DNA of 64,000 bases, taken from contig CALYLX010000136.1 in NCBI GenBank assembly GCA_944990035.1, positions 496,001-560,000 on the forward strand, given 5' to 3'. Each line of letters opens with the position of its first letter. The stretch's first letter is position 1. The notes under the pieces are model-generated. The model was not told the DNA's origin and ran no database searches. It saw only the letters and a list, made by a program, of their open reading frames with translations. The stretch is from Clitopilus passeckerianus. Lineage: Eukaryota > Basidiomycota > Agaricomycetes > Agaricales > Entolomataceae. Shown here in pieces: positions 1 through 13,929 of the stretch. The translations under genes and the position numbers were made by a program.

Positions 1-22
1 GACGTAGTTGAGTTTGGGTTGT

Positions 23-1280
23 CTAGAAAGGATCGCTTGATGCCCGTGCTCGCGGAGATTGCGCGCTGGGGTCTGTCGACATTGACTTCGGGTGGGCAAC
101 TCGCGTCTTCATTGTGGAGTTTGAATGAATCGGTTCCATCGCAACCTCCCGGCTGGTTCTTGTGGAGCCCGTATGGGACGGTCGCTCCTCGAAAGCGAGG
201 ACCTTAATCAACTGTCAGCCTCCTCTATATTTGGTGATATCGGGAGAGAGAACTCACCCCTTTCAGAATGTCGATAGCTTCAAGCATGAAATCCTTCCCA
301 CTGAACAAGGAAATGTATTAGCGAAATGAGAGATAGTAAGAGTCCACTCCGTCTTACGCTGCCTCCTTGAAGACCGCATCATCAAATTCCCATTCAATTC
401 TCGAGCCTCCCGCGCCACCCAAATTCCTTGGAACGACTTGCAAACGTAGGATGGCCCAGAGGCTGTGGCAAACGGATATTAATGCCTGTACTTTGAAGCA
501 ATGAACGTGACATACGCTTCAAAAAATGGCGTTGTACCTGGCATACCCATCGTGCACCAGGTTCGTACGAACCTCTCAAAACGCTCGTATCGCTCTATGC
601 AGGTGCACGGCTAAGTTAGATAGAGATCAGGCAAGTTGAGTCCGGGCGCACCTTTTTTCGCCAGAGAACCTTGCGGATCGGCTCGAGAGTGAGGCATCAG
701 AGATCCACCAGGTTGTGTTGTAGCTAAATGAGCTCGAAATTCTGCATGTCGCCTAGTGTTAACTGATTGGTGAAATGCAGCACGAATAGATGCCTGTAGG
801 CGAGAAAAGGGTGCACGTTGATTTGGAGGTAAGGTTGACAAAGTCTGACTCATGAGACGCCCTGACTCTTCATTCTGCGAAAAATACCTGGTGATATAGT
901 TCGATTTAGTGGTGCAAAGAAAGTACCTTCCACAGGTTCACATACCAGGATCTGCAGTGCTCCGCAAAGGCCTCCAGCTCGCTTAACGAGACATCAAACG
1001 GTGTTGAATTCCGTTTCCGAGCATTTGGAGATGGAGTTGGCCTCCCGCGAAAAGTAGGAGAGGTTGGCGACGTTAAGTTCAAGTTATTCTTTGTCCCCGG
1101 ACTGGTCGGCGGCGACATGGTTGGTGAGGTCGGCAAATCATAGAGCAAAGTATGGGAATCCTTTGGAGAGCCGAGGATGGAGTTCCGCTTCTGTGAGGAT
1201 TGGTTAAAACGAAGGGGTGCGGGAGGGGGTGGTCGAGGTTTAGGTGCTTGTAGACGATAAGAGCCATTCGCATCCGACAT
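23..1280 (-). CDS. conserved basidiomycete protein of unknown function
   Basis: Six exons on the minus strand: 942-1280, 652-874, 516-594, 358-462, 258-300 and 23-202. All five introns (53-67 bp) are GT-AG and the joined frame is exactly 323 codons, giving 322 residues. The first 100 residues are rich in Pro, Ser and Thr (runs such as PRPPPPAP and TSPTSPT) and look disordered. The middle is well structured, with motifs HCRSWY, TLPPNQRAPFSRLQ, RYERFERFVRTWCTMGMPGT and RIEWEFDDAVFKEA. No transmembrane segment or catalytic motif is visible. I recognise the pattern as one recurring in agaricomycete proteomes but cannot assign a function. The C-terminal 60 residues are again Ser/Thr-rich. The start is the only ATG that opens exon 1. 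Confidence 0.8.
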
Positions 1281-3625
1281 GGGGTATCAGTAAGGTTAAA
1301 CGAGTGGAACTTTATAGATTTCTAGCGCAAGATTAGATATAATCAAGAATAGACAACCAAATGAACTGGTCGTCGTATAAGAATGAGTAAAATGCTGGGT
1401 GGAACGACGGCAACGGTGTACTGGCAGCTCACCGCAGCCCGCCATGTCTTTCCGCCATTGGATTAAGCGGTCACGTGAATGTGTACTCAGCCTTCGCCAA
1501 TGTCAAACGCCGCCAACACAAAGTTTAACACATTGTTCTCCTCAAAATTGCTCAATCTACTCTTTGCTTCCGGTCTCAACTGCATTCTCTGTCGGTGAAA
1601 CTGAACCCTTTCAATACAACATATATCTGGCTTGATAAAAGATCATCAAAAGCTTGGATGACTGGGCTTTGTCACTCAGCACGCAAACTTGGATGTGGAT
1701 GTACTCGGTCAGGGATAACTTAAACCCCTGTTTTGTATGGTCCAAAAGAGAGAGGCTCCGCTCGGACACTCTGGTGGTGTGCTGTCAAACCACTTATGGT
1801 GAACAGATATGATCCTCTGGCCTCGAGGAGACATCTGACCGACCCTTTTGCCGAGGTGTCAGTGATTCAGCAGCTACCTCGAGTATTCACAGCAGTCAAT
1901 GGCTACAAGCTTCTAATTGAATACCTCGCCCCCATCACCACAAAGTCGTGGCCACCACGAACCGCATTTTACTCCAATAGTGAGGTCTGTACCGGCGGAA
2001 CTGTCCAATGCCATCCATCATGCAGGTTAAACGACGCGGGTACGCTCAGATTATTTGGCTTCCGTAGGCATCTCACTTGATGGACTATTCTGCTCTATGA
2101 AAGGTCGAGCCTTGACATCGCCAGACTCAATGCAGCGACAGGCACACACCTTGGAAGAACTCGACTAAACCTTATGGATAAGCAAGGGGGACCTATTAGC
2201 GCCAATTTTACGATGCTCAAACTGAGCGCACTTATGATTGACTTTTCTAGTACCGCAGGGACTCACTAGGACCATCTCGCGGGGCTGTCTAAGTCGGACT
2301 TCTCTCGAGGTCGAATTATAAATGTGATAAGAAAATCCATATGTACTGACCGCCGGCGGCCTATGAAACCGGCGGTACACAAATGGAACTCGTTGATTGA
2401 CATTTGAATCGGCATCTTACCCCTGGTGTTTGTGTTAGTGGAGAATTCCATAGAATTTACTCCTCCCTCGGGGATGGCATGGTCAAACTTCAGGCTCGGT
2501 AAGTTCATTTTGGTCACTATGGTACAAACTCAAAAGAGTTATCTGTCCTAAAATCCTGGATGTGATAGTCATGAGGTCCCGGCAGTGGTCGCTGATACAT
2601 ACGACCCTATCATTTCAATGTGTATGCACCAATCATAGAGGCATTTGGACGACACGGGCGTAGTGCCTGCTCGATCATACACTCGTTATCGAGAGTGTGC
2701 TTGCATATTTGTGGGGTAACCTCTGACCGAGAGAGAGGCGGCTCTGGTCATCATGTTGACCCTAGTAACAAAATATTAAACGATGGCTAGGATAAAGTTT
2801 CAGGGGAAGAACGGGTTGGGAACATTGTGGGAAAGCCATAAAGACCGGCATTCCTTGAAATGGCATGTTTGAAGACGGCCGAAAAGGTGTCTGAAAACAG
2901 TGTTTTCATCGATATAATTGCTACTACATAGGTTCTTACTGAATGAATTACTCATGGAGATTTGCCAAAGTGGATAGGCTATGATGCGATTTATGCATAC
3001 GGTTATGATGCTGTGATATGTTCGTGCCTATCAGTAACGTAATTGCGAACAGGCACATTCTTGGGTGCAAAAGGATCCGAACACAGAGAAGCCGCACTGA
3101 ACAGAAAAACGCGGAATTTACCGGTTACTGTTTGGGCCAAATCTTGACGCAAGATCGAGGAGGATCGATCTGGAAACGTCGTAGCGGTAGTAGTCAAAGT
3201 CGCCACAAGGCAAATGCATATTGGGCTCTTTCGAAAGGATACGCGACGGAACCTTTGGGTGGTTGTGGGGGCCGCACATGAGCCAGAGATTTGGGCAGAC
3301 ATGACGGGAAAGACTAGGAAATAACCAAAGGAGGCGACATACGACGGATAATGATTGGGGCAGGGCAGCAAAGATGGTACCGGAGCCCGCGGGTTGGAGG
3401 GCTGGATCTGGATATGTTGTCGGATATAGTGTTCTGAGTTCAGGACGGTATAAAATAGACATTGCCTGTCAGTTGTGAGAGATTCTCCCCGCCTATCTTC
3501 ACGCCTGCACGAGTTTGTGTTACTTGTCGTCCCCTACTATATCGCAGCCAGTTAATTTCTCCTGGACTGTAATTGAACGACTTCTAGACGACTAAGGTTG
3601 GATCTTTACCGAACTTGCCCTATAA
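1281..3625. other. 2.3 kb gene-poor region upstream of the CSL factor gene
   Basis: I find no open frame here that joins by plausible splice sites or has protein-like composition. The longest open stretches (about 115-120 codons near 1733-2080 and 3003-3371) lack recognisable motifs. The right-hand 150 bases (about 3470-3620) are C/T-rich and lead into the CSL gene, so this part is probably its promoter and leader. A perfect 8-bp inverted repeat lies at 2349-2376. Transcription factor genes often have long upstream regions, but no specific element can be proven. Confidence 0.55.
2349..2376. repeat. perfect 8-bp inverted repeat
   Basis: ACCGCCGG at 2349-2356 and its exact complement CCGGCGGT at 2369-2376 are separated by 12 bases. 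The arms carry CGG/CCG triplets, the half-sites typical of fungal Zn2Cys6 regulators, but no factor can be named. Confidence 0.5.
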
Positions 3626-6600
3626 ATGGCGTGGCGATCAACCGTTGACAGTCACACTCATAACCACTCAAGTCACGGTCACCCCGCGCCTCGTCCTGTT
3701 GCTGCTGCTGAGCTCGGTCGTTGGGACCTCACAGACGCCCTTAATCCTCAACCACGAGACAAAAAAATGTCTCTCGAATTCAATCAAAGCTCGCAGCATA
3801 ACCTATACCCTAGCCACGACGTCGAGAACCCTCCGTATACACTCACGCCAGACAATGGTGTCGACACCCAGGATAACCAGTCGCCCTACGACATCTTTCC
3901 TCCCCCACCGTTCCAACAGCATCGTAACTATAGAACGAATCCTCCCAACTATGATCCTTTGTACCCCAACAACAATTTTTCGGATTCTATGCAGCCTTTC
4001 CCCCAGCAAAATGCTAACCCTTACGACATGATATCGCCCTACAACGGTGGTAAGGTGTCCCCATTATCACCGACAGATCCCAATCCTGGGATCCACCAGA
4101 ACGGTGGATTTGCGCCGCCCACACCTAAAGACTACGCGCCTCCTGGTTACTCCGAGATGTCTGACCGCCGTCTACCGAACATCTCTTCGACAGGCTACTC
4201 GCAGGACCTCATGGGTGATTACACTATGGGCAACATGGATGGCAACAACTCCTTCCGTCCCCCACCTCTGAACCAGTATAATGACCGCCTGCCCCACTTC
4301 TCTGCGGATGGTCGAACTTATACCTCCAATCAATCTATGGTGGCCTCGCACGGGCCGCCCGGCACAACACCAGATATTTTACGTGGCATTGCCCCTCATG
4401 CGACCCACTCATTCAGAGACGGACCTATTCCCGGATATGATGATATTCCCCATTATATGGGAGCCAATCCTCATCAGGATATGAGTGGTCGCATGCCCAC
4501 TGTTGACGAGACTTTGGCACGTATGAAGCTACAAGGTCCGTCGATCATGGGCACCTCAAATGACCTTCAGACATTCATTCGGTGAATTATTACATCACTT
4601 TACTCTTTTGGACTTTGTTCTAACTTTTTTTGCAGGCCCTATCTTGACCAATATGTTCGTACCCCGAATCGGCTCGCATTCGGCGAAAGGACAGTCATTG
4701 TGATGTCGAGTAAAGTCGCTCAAAAATCCTATGGCACGGAGAAACGGTGAATATTTTCTTTGTTGAAATGGCGGCGAATTGCTCACTAACCTCGGCATTA
4801 GATTCCTTTGTCCACCGCCGACCGCCATCATGATTGGAAATTCATGGTGGACTGATGTTCAACGGCGAGGAGAGGATCCCAAACTTTGCCCTCCCCGCGT
4901 GGTCGTTTCTATCTCTGGTGAACCTGCCCCTCAGGAAGGTTCCATCGAATGGACAGGGTCATCCGGCAAATCCTTTGATGTTAGTGATCCCCCGACAGGA
5001 ACAACATACATCGGCCGTTGCGTTGGCAAACAACTCTTCATCTCAGACGTTGATGAGAAGAAGAAAAAAGTCGAGGCACTGGTAAAAATCACTGCACCCG
5101 CCTCAGAGGATGAGCCCGAGCGGGTTATCGGTGTTTTCCCCAGTCGGCCTATTAAGGTGATTAGTAAACCCAGCAAGAAGCGCCAGAGTGCCAAAAATCT
5201 CGAACGTAAGCGACCATATCCTTGCTCCTACTGCACCTTGCTTATAGATGTGACATAGTATGCATCAACCATGGTTCGACGATTTCGCTCTTTCATCGTC
5301 TGCGATCGCAGACGGTGTCGACCAAGTACCTATGTGTATCAGGATCGGGATCCTCTTTCAAAGGTTCTGATGGTGCCCCTCTCATGGGCCTTGACCAAAG
5401 GGCCCGTCAAACGACACCTTCATTCATCGCGCGCACTGCCAGTTGGGGTTCGTACTAAACCTAGGCTGACTTCTTTCCGAGGTTTCTAACCTTTCTTGTA
5501 GACCCTTTCGTTATGTATATCGTTGATACCAACAAGCCCTCAGGCGGTGGCATTGACGTTCCTCCTCCTCCGCCGCCCCAGCCGGACTATCCTTCGCCCC
5601 CTCCCAATGCGATCCCATTTTCAGGTAATGGGTCGCAGATACCCATTTACTACAACCAAACGGTTGTACTCCAGTGCCTGACCTCTGGCGTCGTCAGCCC
5701 TGTACTCATTATCCGGAAAGTGGATCACCAGACGACTGTCGTGGGTGGCGGTCTCCAAGAGGGTGCAAAGGGTGTGGCGGATCATTTCTGTGCTCCTGGT
5801 GAAGTCTGTGGCGATCCTGTTTCACAGTTGCACAAGATTGCTTTCGAAGTTTTCGATGGACAGCAGAAGACGTTGCCCGAACCTGGTACCCCTGGTGTCA
5901 CCGGGGCCTTCCTGTCTTGTATGGGGGAGAAGGTGAACACCTACCGCCCTATCGAAGGTCGCATCTGGAACACCAATACTTCCCTGGCCAATGGATCATC
6001 TTCGCCCCTCCCTGGTTCTCCTATCACTACCAACGGCACCGCTGATTACTTCGGTAACGGCGGCACTGGCAGTGAACCAGCGTCTCCCTCGACACCTGAT
6101 TTCGGTTCAAACGACGGTGGTCGTGTCAAGAAGAAGCGATCCACTTCCAGCGCAGGAGGCCTTAGCAAGGCTGTTCCCAAGAATCGCCGACGCCCGAGTT
6201 CAGCTGGTTCCGTTTCTTCCTCTGCCAAACGGGGCTCATCCAGCGACGGTGGTGCATCCTCTGGCGCACTTTGGCAAGTTGATATTGGTGAAACCAGTGT
6301 ATGGACTATCGTCGGCACCGACCAAGTTCGGTACAACTTTTACGTGCCCCCTGTTCTTTTCGACAACCAGCATGCCGCTCAGATGGGCTCGTTCCCTATC
6401 CCTTCCAAACCTGTAACACCATTCCCTGGCGTCGTCAAGTACTTACCCCCCGATCGTGCTGCTGAGGCTCCCAAGTCTAATTGCGCGGCCTCTCGTGCAA
6501 TGATGGCTAAGCCCAACCCCACGCGGCAAAAATGTTGACGGTCTACGGAGAAAACTTCTCAAAGACCGACCCTGTCAGCGTTTTCTTCGGTTCAGAGCCT

Positions 6601-6734
6601 TCACCTTATGTTGAGGTCCGTTGCACCGAGGTTTTGGGATGCCTTCCACCTGATACCCCCCCACAAAACGTCGTCCTATCATCCTTATCCGCCCAGACGG
6701 TGTCGTCTTCCCCTCGAGTGTCATGTATCCTTAG
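3626..6734 (+). CDS. CSL-family (RBP-J/Su(H)/LAG-1) transcription factor, frame broken twice
   Basis: Exons 3626-4581, 4636-4746, 4802-5205, 5259-5447 and 5502-6734. The N-terminal 315 residues are Pro/Asn/Gln-rich. Exon 2 starts the Rel-like domain (LAFGERTVIVMSSKVAQKSYG), followed by RFLCPPPTAIMIGNSWW, the hallmark of CSL proteins. The beta-trefoil part follows (NHGSTISLFHRLRSQTVSTKYL, SGVVSPVLIIRKVD). A Ser/basic insert (KKKRSTSSAGG, about 6120-6270) precedes an IPT/TIG-like end (LTVYGENFSKTDPVSVFFG). CSL proteins bind GTGGGAA-type DNA in the nucleus. Two places each lack one base: about 6516-6526, where the current frame runs into a stop at 6536-6538, and a seven-C run at 6656-6662. The protein-like frame resumes after each and ends in VMYP-stop at 6732-6734. 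A start at 3767 is also possible. Confidence 0.85.
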
Positions 6735-7185
6735 TCCCCCTTTGTATCCTTTGTCTAACCACTATATCATCTACCCCTCTGTCCGTGTACGTGCGTCGAG
6801 CGATACTCCTATGTTGTTATGATTGCTTTCTAGTTCGAACCATACTCTTGAAATCCGACTATCTGACCTTCTCATGTGTATAGTTGTTACAAACTTGTTC
6901 TGCTACTTACTGGATTACTACTGCTACCTCGTTTATCTATTTGGAAAATCTATACGTACCACCATGTATCTTTTACTTGACCATTAGAGAATTTCGGAAT
7001 CGATATGTTGTACCGGAACAGAGTCACCAGATGAGCGACGTATATCCCACTTGCTGCCTATCGACTCGGAGTCATCGTCGGCCGGTGCTATGCTAAAAAA
7101 GAACGACGATCTCGTTATGTAACGTCGACGTCGTTCAAGCGGCGTTGTAGCCTCTGTCCGTTCTTTCACCTCACCATCGTGCAAG
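6735..7185. other. intergenic spacer, no gene seen
   Basis: This 451-base stretch follows the CSL stop codon. It is T- and A-rich in its first half, as expected for a 3' untranslated region, and then leads into the small membrane protein gene. No open frame with splice support is visible. Confidence 0.5.
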
Positions 7186-7769
7186 ATGTCGATAACTGCC
7201 ACAGAGTTGCTTGACCCTCGCGTTCTCTGGGGCTACTATGTCAAATATCTGGTGAACTACGAGTCGAACTCAACAGTGGCCAAAATTGCCTCTTTCTGTC
7301 GGGTTCTTGCTATTCTCATTAGCCTGCCAATCATCATCTTGGGTCTGCTCGTATGAGTCTTCATTAAACGTTCAAACAACCTTTCTCCTGACAATTCATG
7401 TCACAGGATGTGTCTTCATATCTCATTGCGCGGACATTGGGTGTCATAGACGACGTGAAAGCATCAACCAGCGACACTGCGACTGTGCACAACAAGCATG
7501 CTGTGCCCACCATCCGCGTTGAAGCGTCATCTCCTTCCCGAGAGGCCGCTCAACCGGGAGATGGCCAGTTACCTCCCGAGATTTCGGACGTATCTTCTCC
7601 ACATGCATTCTATGCATCTGAGGAGCAAGATCTCAAATTGTCAGGGGTGGGCGTATTTTCTCCTGCTGCTTCTCGACCGCCGTCTCCGACTATAATCCGA
7701 AAGGAGCTTTCGCAAGACGGCGATGAAGGGCTAAGGCAGCGGGTGAAGGTTGGATCAATGCAGGAGTAA
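7186..7769 (+). CDS. small single-span membrane protein of unknown function
   Basis: Two exons (7186-7350 and 7407-7769) with a 56-bp GT-AG intron give 175 residues. Residues about 35-60 form a hydrophobic segment (VLAILISLPIIILGLLD) that crosses the exon junction, preceded by a polar N-terminus containing Tyr and Trp (WGYYVKYLVNYES). The rest is a Ser/Pro-rich hydrophilic tail (AASRPPSPTIIRKELS), probably cytosolic. No signal peptidase site or enzymatic motif is evident. It is convergent with ESA1, whose stop lies 125 bases downstream. I do not recognise the family. The in-frame junction and clean hydrophobic segment support a real gene. Confidence 0.7.
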
Positions 7770-7893
7770 AAGAAATGTATGAACCAGTCAACGGCTTCGG
7801 TATGTCGACCTCTCCCCAATTGTACGGTTTGCGAACAAACAGCGACTAAATTACACATATAGTACATATAATATTACCCTAACGATGCATACC

Positions 7894-9751
<1,858 letters not shown>

Positions 9752-9822
9752 TGCGCTGGCCTTTCACAAGGGAAATGACTAGGTTAAAGATTGGTGCTTA
9801 GTCAGCACCTTGATTTTCTGTA
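9752..9822. promoter_or_regulatory. 71-bp divergent promoter between ESA1 and DBP7
   Basis: Only 71 bases separate the ATG codons of ESA1 (minus) and DBP7 (plus). The stretch is A/T-rich around a CTAGGTTAAAG segment and shows no clear TATA box. Both leaders must be very short or overlap the neighbouring transcript. Confidence 0.6.
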
Positions 9823-12382
9823 ATGGACGATGATCTCGTGCTTAACCTCGCTGTTCCTACAAGTCAAAAGGCTGCACGAACAAATAAGAAGGGTGGAAGG
9901 TGGACAGACCGGTTAGTTTGTATCGAGGGTACTGTAAGCTGGCGATTCTTACAACATACTTTCAATAGACTAAAGGCTAAACGAAGTAACAAACGAAAAT
10001 CAAGGGAGGAAGGAAAGTCAAATAATTGCCCCGCGGTTTCTTCAGAAGGTTCAAGAGAACGGCCTGCTAAAAAAGCTCGGATAGAGCAACCTACCACGAA
10101 GGCCACTACTAACTCTGGGAATGAAGTTCGACCTGCACCGACTGGGCGACCAAGCCAGATTGTCTCGTCTCTCTTCTCCTACAACCCCAAAGTGGACACA
10201 CCTTCCACCAAAAAAACGCAATCTTTACCATCTGCACCGAGTAATGCGCCATTAGCAGACTCGTCAGACTTTGGTGGACTTGGGCTTCATCCACTCTTGA
10301 TAGCCCACCTTCACAAAAAATTGAACATAACAAAACCTACTTCTATCCAACGGTCGGCTCTTCCGGTGCTGCTGAAATCCACCGATGAAAGAGATGTGTT
10401 CATACAAGCACAAACTGGCTCAGGAAAAACCTTTTCCTTCCTCCTACCCATAATACAGGATCTTCTACCCCTCAGTTCACTGTCATACATCGACCGCTCG
10501 ATTGGTACTCTGGCCATCATCATTGCACCAACACGAGAGCTTGCGCAGCAGATATCAGAAGTTCTGGAAAAGTTGCTTCAACTTCGTTTACGCCCCGAGG
10601 ATGAATCCGCAGACGACGAGTCTGCCTCTGCGCGGTTAACACGATGGCTGGTGTCAGGTGTGCTGACGGGAGGTGCAACACGAACTCACGAGAAGGCAAG
10701 ACTACGCAAGGGCCTTCCTATACTTGTATCCACCCCCGGAAGGCTGTTGGATCATCTCCAAAATACATCCTCATTCAACGTTGGCAAATGTCGATGGCTC
10801 GTCCTCGACGAAGCTGATCGGCTAATGGATCTTGGGTTCGAGGAAACAGTCAATGGCATCCTGCAAGGCTTGGAAGGGCGGAGGAAGCTTGCATTGACGG
10901 CGATCGAATCAGGGAACAGCATGGAAGTGGGCGGGTGGGATTGGACTAGGCGGCGCAGAACTGTCCTTTGTTCAGCAACGATCGAAGAAAGTGTACAGAA
11001 GCTCGCCGGTATGACGTTGGCAAACCCAATCGTCATCAAAGCTCTCGCATCGGACAAGGACGTTGGGTCAAAAAATTCCGCGGCCGGGGAAGGGCAACCC
11101 GAGACCACCAAATTTACCCCACCATCCCAGCTCACGCAGAAATACGTGGTTGCTCCCCTGAAACTTCGCTTGGTAGCACTTGTTGCGCTGCTTCGCTCAC
11201 TCGTTGCACAATCTGCTGGTCGCCGTTCAGTGAAGATTATTGTCTTCCTGTCATGCACAGATTCCGTCGATTTTCACTGGACCCTTCTCGGCAAGGCCGC
11301 CATGGATAATAACGGGGATGTCAATGAAGGGGACGACAAACCCTCAGGGAGCGACAGTGTTTCTGATGGTGAAAAGGAAGAGCAAGAAGCGGCGAAAATA
11401 TTTGTACACAGTCCTCTAATCCCTGACACCTCCATTTACCGACTACATGGATCGCTACCCACACCGACCCGTCTGGCCTCCTTAAAAGGATTTTCGGAGG
11501 TGCCAAAAAAGAACGGAGGAGCTCAGACTGCTTCTATTCTCTTGTGTACCTCTGTCGCTGCCCGTGGTCTCGATCTGCCCCTTGTCCGCGCGGTTGTTCA
11601 GTATGACCTCCCCACTGAAGGCGGAGAGACGGAATATGTCCACAGAGTTGGCCGTACTGCTCGTGCAGGGAAAGGCGGCGAGGCGTGGAGTTTTGTTGCC
11701 CCAAGCGAATCGGAATGGGTCAATTGGGTCCAGGGCAGGATGGCCAGCCGTACAGAAGGGGATGGCGACGACGGGAAGGCGAGCTCCTCGCTTGTTGCAG
11801 AAAGTGTAGATGATGTCCTGAAAAGTGGCTTTGGGGGAAGCGGTAACGAATTCGAGCAACGGGCCACCGACGTTCAGCTTTCCTTTGAACGTTGGGTGCT
11901 ACGAAGTAAAGAGGTTAGTGTTGTTCTCCCACAAGTGACCAGTTGACTAACATTCCATACAGAATGCTACTTTGGCACGAACAGCATATCTCTCTCACAT
12001 GAGAGCTTATGCAACGCACCCCTCAAATGAGAAGCATATCTTCCATATCCGAAACTTGCATCTGGGGCACTTGGCTAAAGCCTTTGCTTTGCGGGACGCA
12101 CCAACCGCGGTTACATCAGGGAAGGGGCAAGCGGGCAAAAACAAACCCAAGGAAACTCTTGGTCGCAAGGACTCCAAGCCCAAGACTCCGAGACGACATG
12201 GCAGGGACGTTGACGATGGCGAGGATGATAGTTGGAAAGGAGAGGCAGAGAAAAAGATGCAAGCTGTCGTACGTGCTCAAGGACGGTTAACGAAGGAGAA
12301 GGGTGCGATGGTGAGCAAGGGGGTTTCTGAATTCCAGATTGCAGGAGGATATGATCTGGAGAAACTAGTCGGATCTTTCTAG
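9823..12382 (+). CDS. DBP7: DEAD-box RNA helicase DBP7/DDX31 (60S ribosome assembly)
   Basis: Exons 9823-9911, 9969-11913 and 11963-12382 give 817 residues. The first intron (57 bp) could be read through in frame, but GGTTAG...CAATAG fits splicing and removes an odd Trp/His-rich stretch. Helicase motifs appear in order: Q motif [12 protein letters not shown], motif I AQTGSGKT, Ia PTRELAQQ, Ib [32 protein letters not shown] and [12 protein letters not shown]. The leader [11 protein letters not shown] and the C-terminal [36 protein letters not shown] point to the Dbp7 subfamily rather than other DEAD-box members. These are nucleolar ATPases that remodel pre-60S particles. The N-terminus is Lys/Arg-rich, as expected for nucleolar targeting. 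Confidence 0.93.
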
Positions 12383-12526
12383 CTGCTTTATATATTGTTA
12401 TCGAATTTTCCATATAACGTGTTCGCTGAAAGCCAGGGTGAATTACTCCGAGATTGCCTTTCTTGAACATTCCCACGAGCGTTTATATTTAAACGGGCAA
12501 CAATCCGCCACGTACTCCCAACCAAA

Positions 12527-13656
12527 ATGTTTGGAAGACTCACCCTTGCTTTCCTTGTTATTTCTATTGTGGCCTTCTTCTCTGCTCAGCCTGTCGCGGC
12601 TGCTAAGGGCCCCAGGATCACCCACAAGGTCTACTTTGACATCCAACATGGCGACAAGGACATGGGCCGAAGTATGTTTTCAGACCTTCTCCTCGTATTT
12701 GACTTCTAATCAGGTCTTCAGTTGTCATGGGTCTATACGGAGGAGTATGCAATCATTTCCTCAAAAGTTACTCAATCTGATCTTCTTTCAGACCGTCCCC
12801 AAGACCGCCGCTAACTTCTATGCTTTGGCAACTGGCAAAGCAAAGGATGGCTCTGACCTCGGTTATGGCTACAAGGGCTCCAAGTTCCACCGCGTCATCA
12901 AGGACTTCATGTAAGTTCCCGATCGCCGCATGGTTTCCTTACGGACTGTATTCAAATCGGACTTCTAGGATCCAAGGTGGTGACTTTAGTAAGTGACACA
13001 TCGCAAAGAAGCCATTCTGCCGATGTTCAAGCTCGCTCTCTAGCCCGTGGAGATGGAACTGGTGGAAAGTCCATCTACGGTGATAAATTCGCTGATGAAA
13101 ACTTGTAAGTATCCTCCAGAGGTTGTCGGAGAATATCTACTAACAGCTCTCGCCAGCAAACTCCGTCACACTGGCGCTGGCGTCCTCTCCATGGCTAACG
13201 CAGGCAAGGATACTAATGGCTCTCAATTCGTGAGTTTCTTTTTGGTTTATTGTAACGTATTCTTACATAGAAACTGATCCTGTTCTAGTTCATCTGCACT
13301 GTTCAGACCAGTTGGCTGGATGGTAAACATGTGAGTTTAGTCCTGGGGATCTATTTATCTCTTGCTCACCCATTTGCAGGTCGTCTTCGGCAGGGTTCTT
13401 GAGGGCATGGATATTGTTCGCGAAATCGGTTTGTTAAGATGATCATAATTTTGGGTCAGCCTCTCATAAGATATTCTAGAGAATGTCCAGAAGGGACCTC
13501 AGGACCGCCCCGTTGAGGATGTCATCATCAAGGATTCTGGCTCGGTAAATTGTTCCCTTCTACATACGTCCCCCATCTTGTTAATTGTTCTTTCACTAGC
13601 TCGAGGTCGAGTCCGACAAGCCTGAGGGCACAGCCCAAGCTCACGTCGAGCTTTGA
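12527..13656 (+). CDS. secretory-pathway cyclophilin (peptidyl-prolyl isomerase B type)
   Basis: Ten exons: 12527-12671, 12722-12744, 12792-12910, 12969-12988, 13044-13104, 13157-13229, 13289-13330, 13380-13428, 13480-13544 and 13600-13656. They give 217 residues. A signal peptide is clear ([22 protein letters not shown]). The cyclophilin core follows: [55 protein letters not shown] and [11 protein letters not shown], with the catalytic Arg and Phe in FHRVIKDF and the conserved Trp present. The protein ends in AHVEL, whose last four residues resemble the HDEL-type ER retention signal. This matches ER cyclophilins that assist folding of secreted proteins. Nine introns in about 1.1 kb make it the most finely split gene here. 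Confidence 0.93.
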
Positions 13657-13929
13657 GCAGCCTCATGTAGTGTATTTAAAACATCTATCGAAGATGCCAT
13701 ATCAATCAAGAACTTTTGCTGATTTGTTATATCTGAGTATTTGAGAATGTAGGATTCATGGCTCGTATACTTCAGGGGGTATACATTGTTGGGAAGCAAG
13801 AACTAAAACATAGGGTATATATGTCCCTGGTATGTCCGAAGTGACACAGCGGTATATGTTTAGAACTTCTACCGCCAACTTTTACCGCCAAAGAAATTAA
13901 ATGGAAAGTAAATGGTTTCCTAGCAGGCA

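Noticed and set aside
1733..2080. 115-codon open frame, plus strand
   Set aside because: No motif, biased composition, no splice partner; consistent with chance in a gene-poor region.
3003..3371. 122-codon open frame, minus strand
   Set aside because: Ser/Thr/Cys-rich with no recognisable domain, and overlapping open frames on the other strand are equally long.
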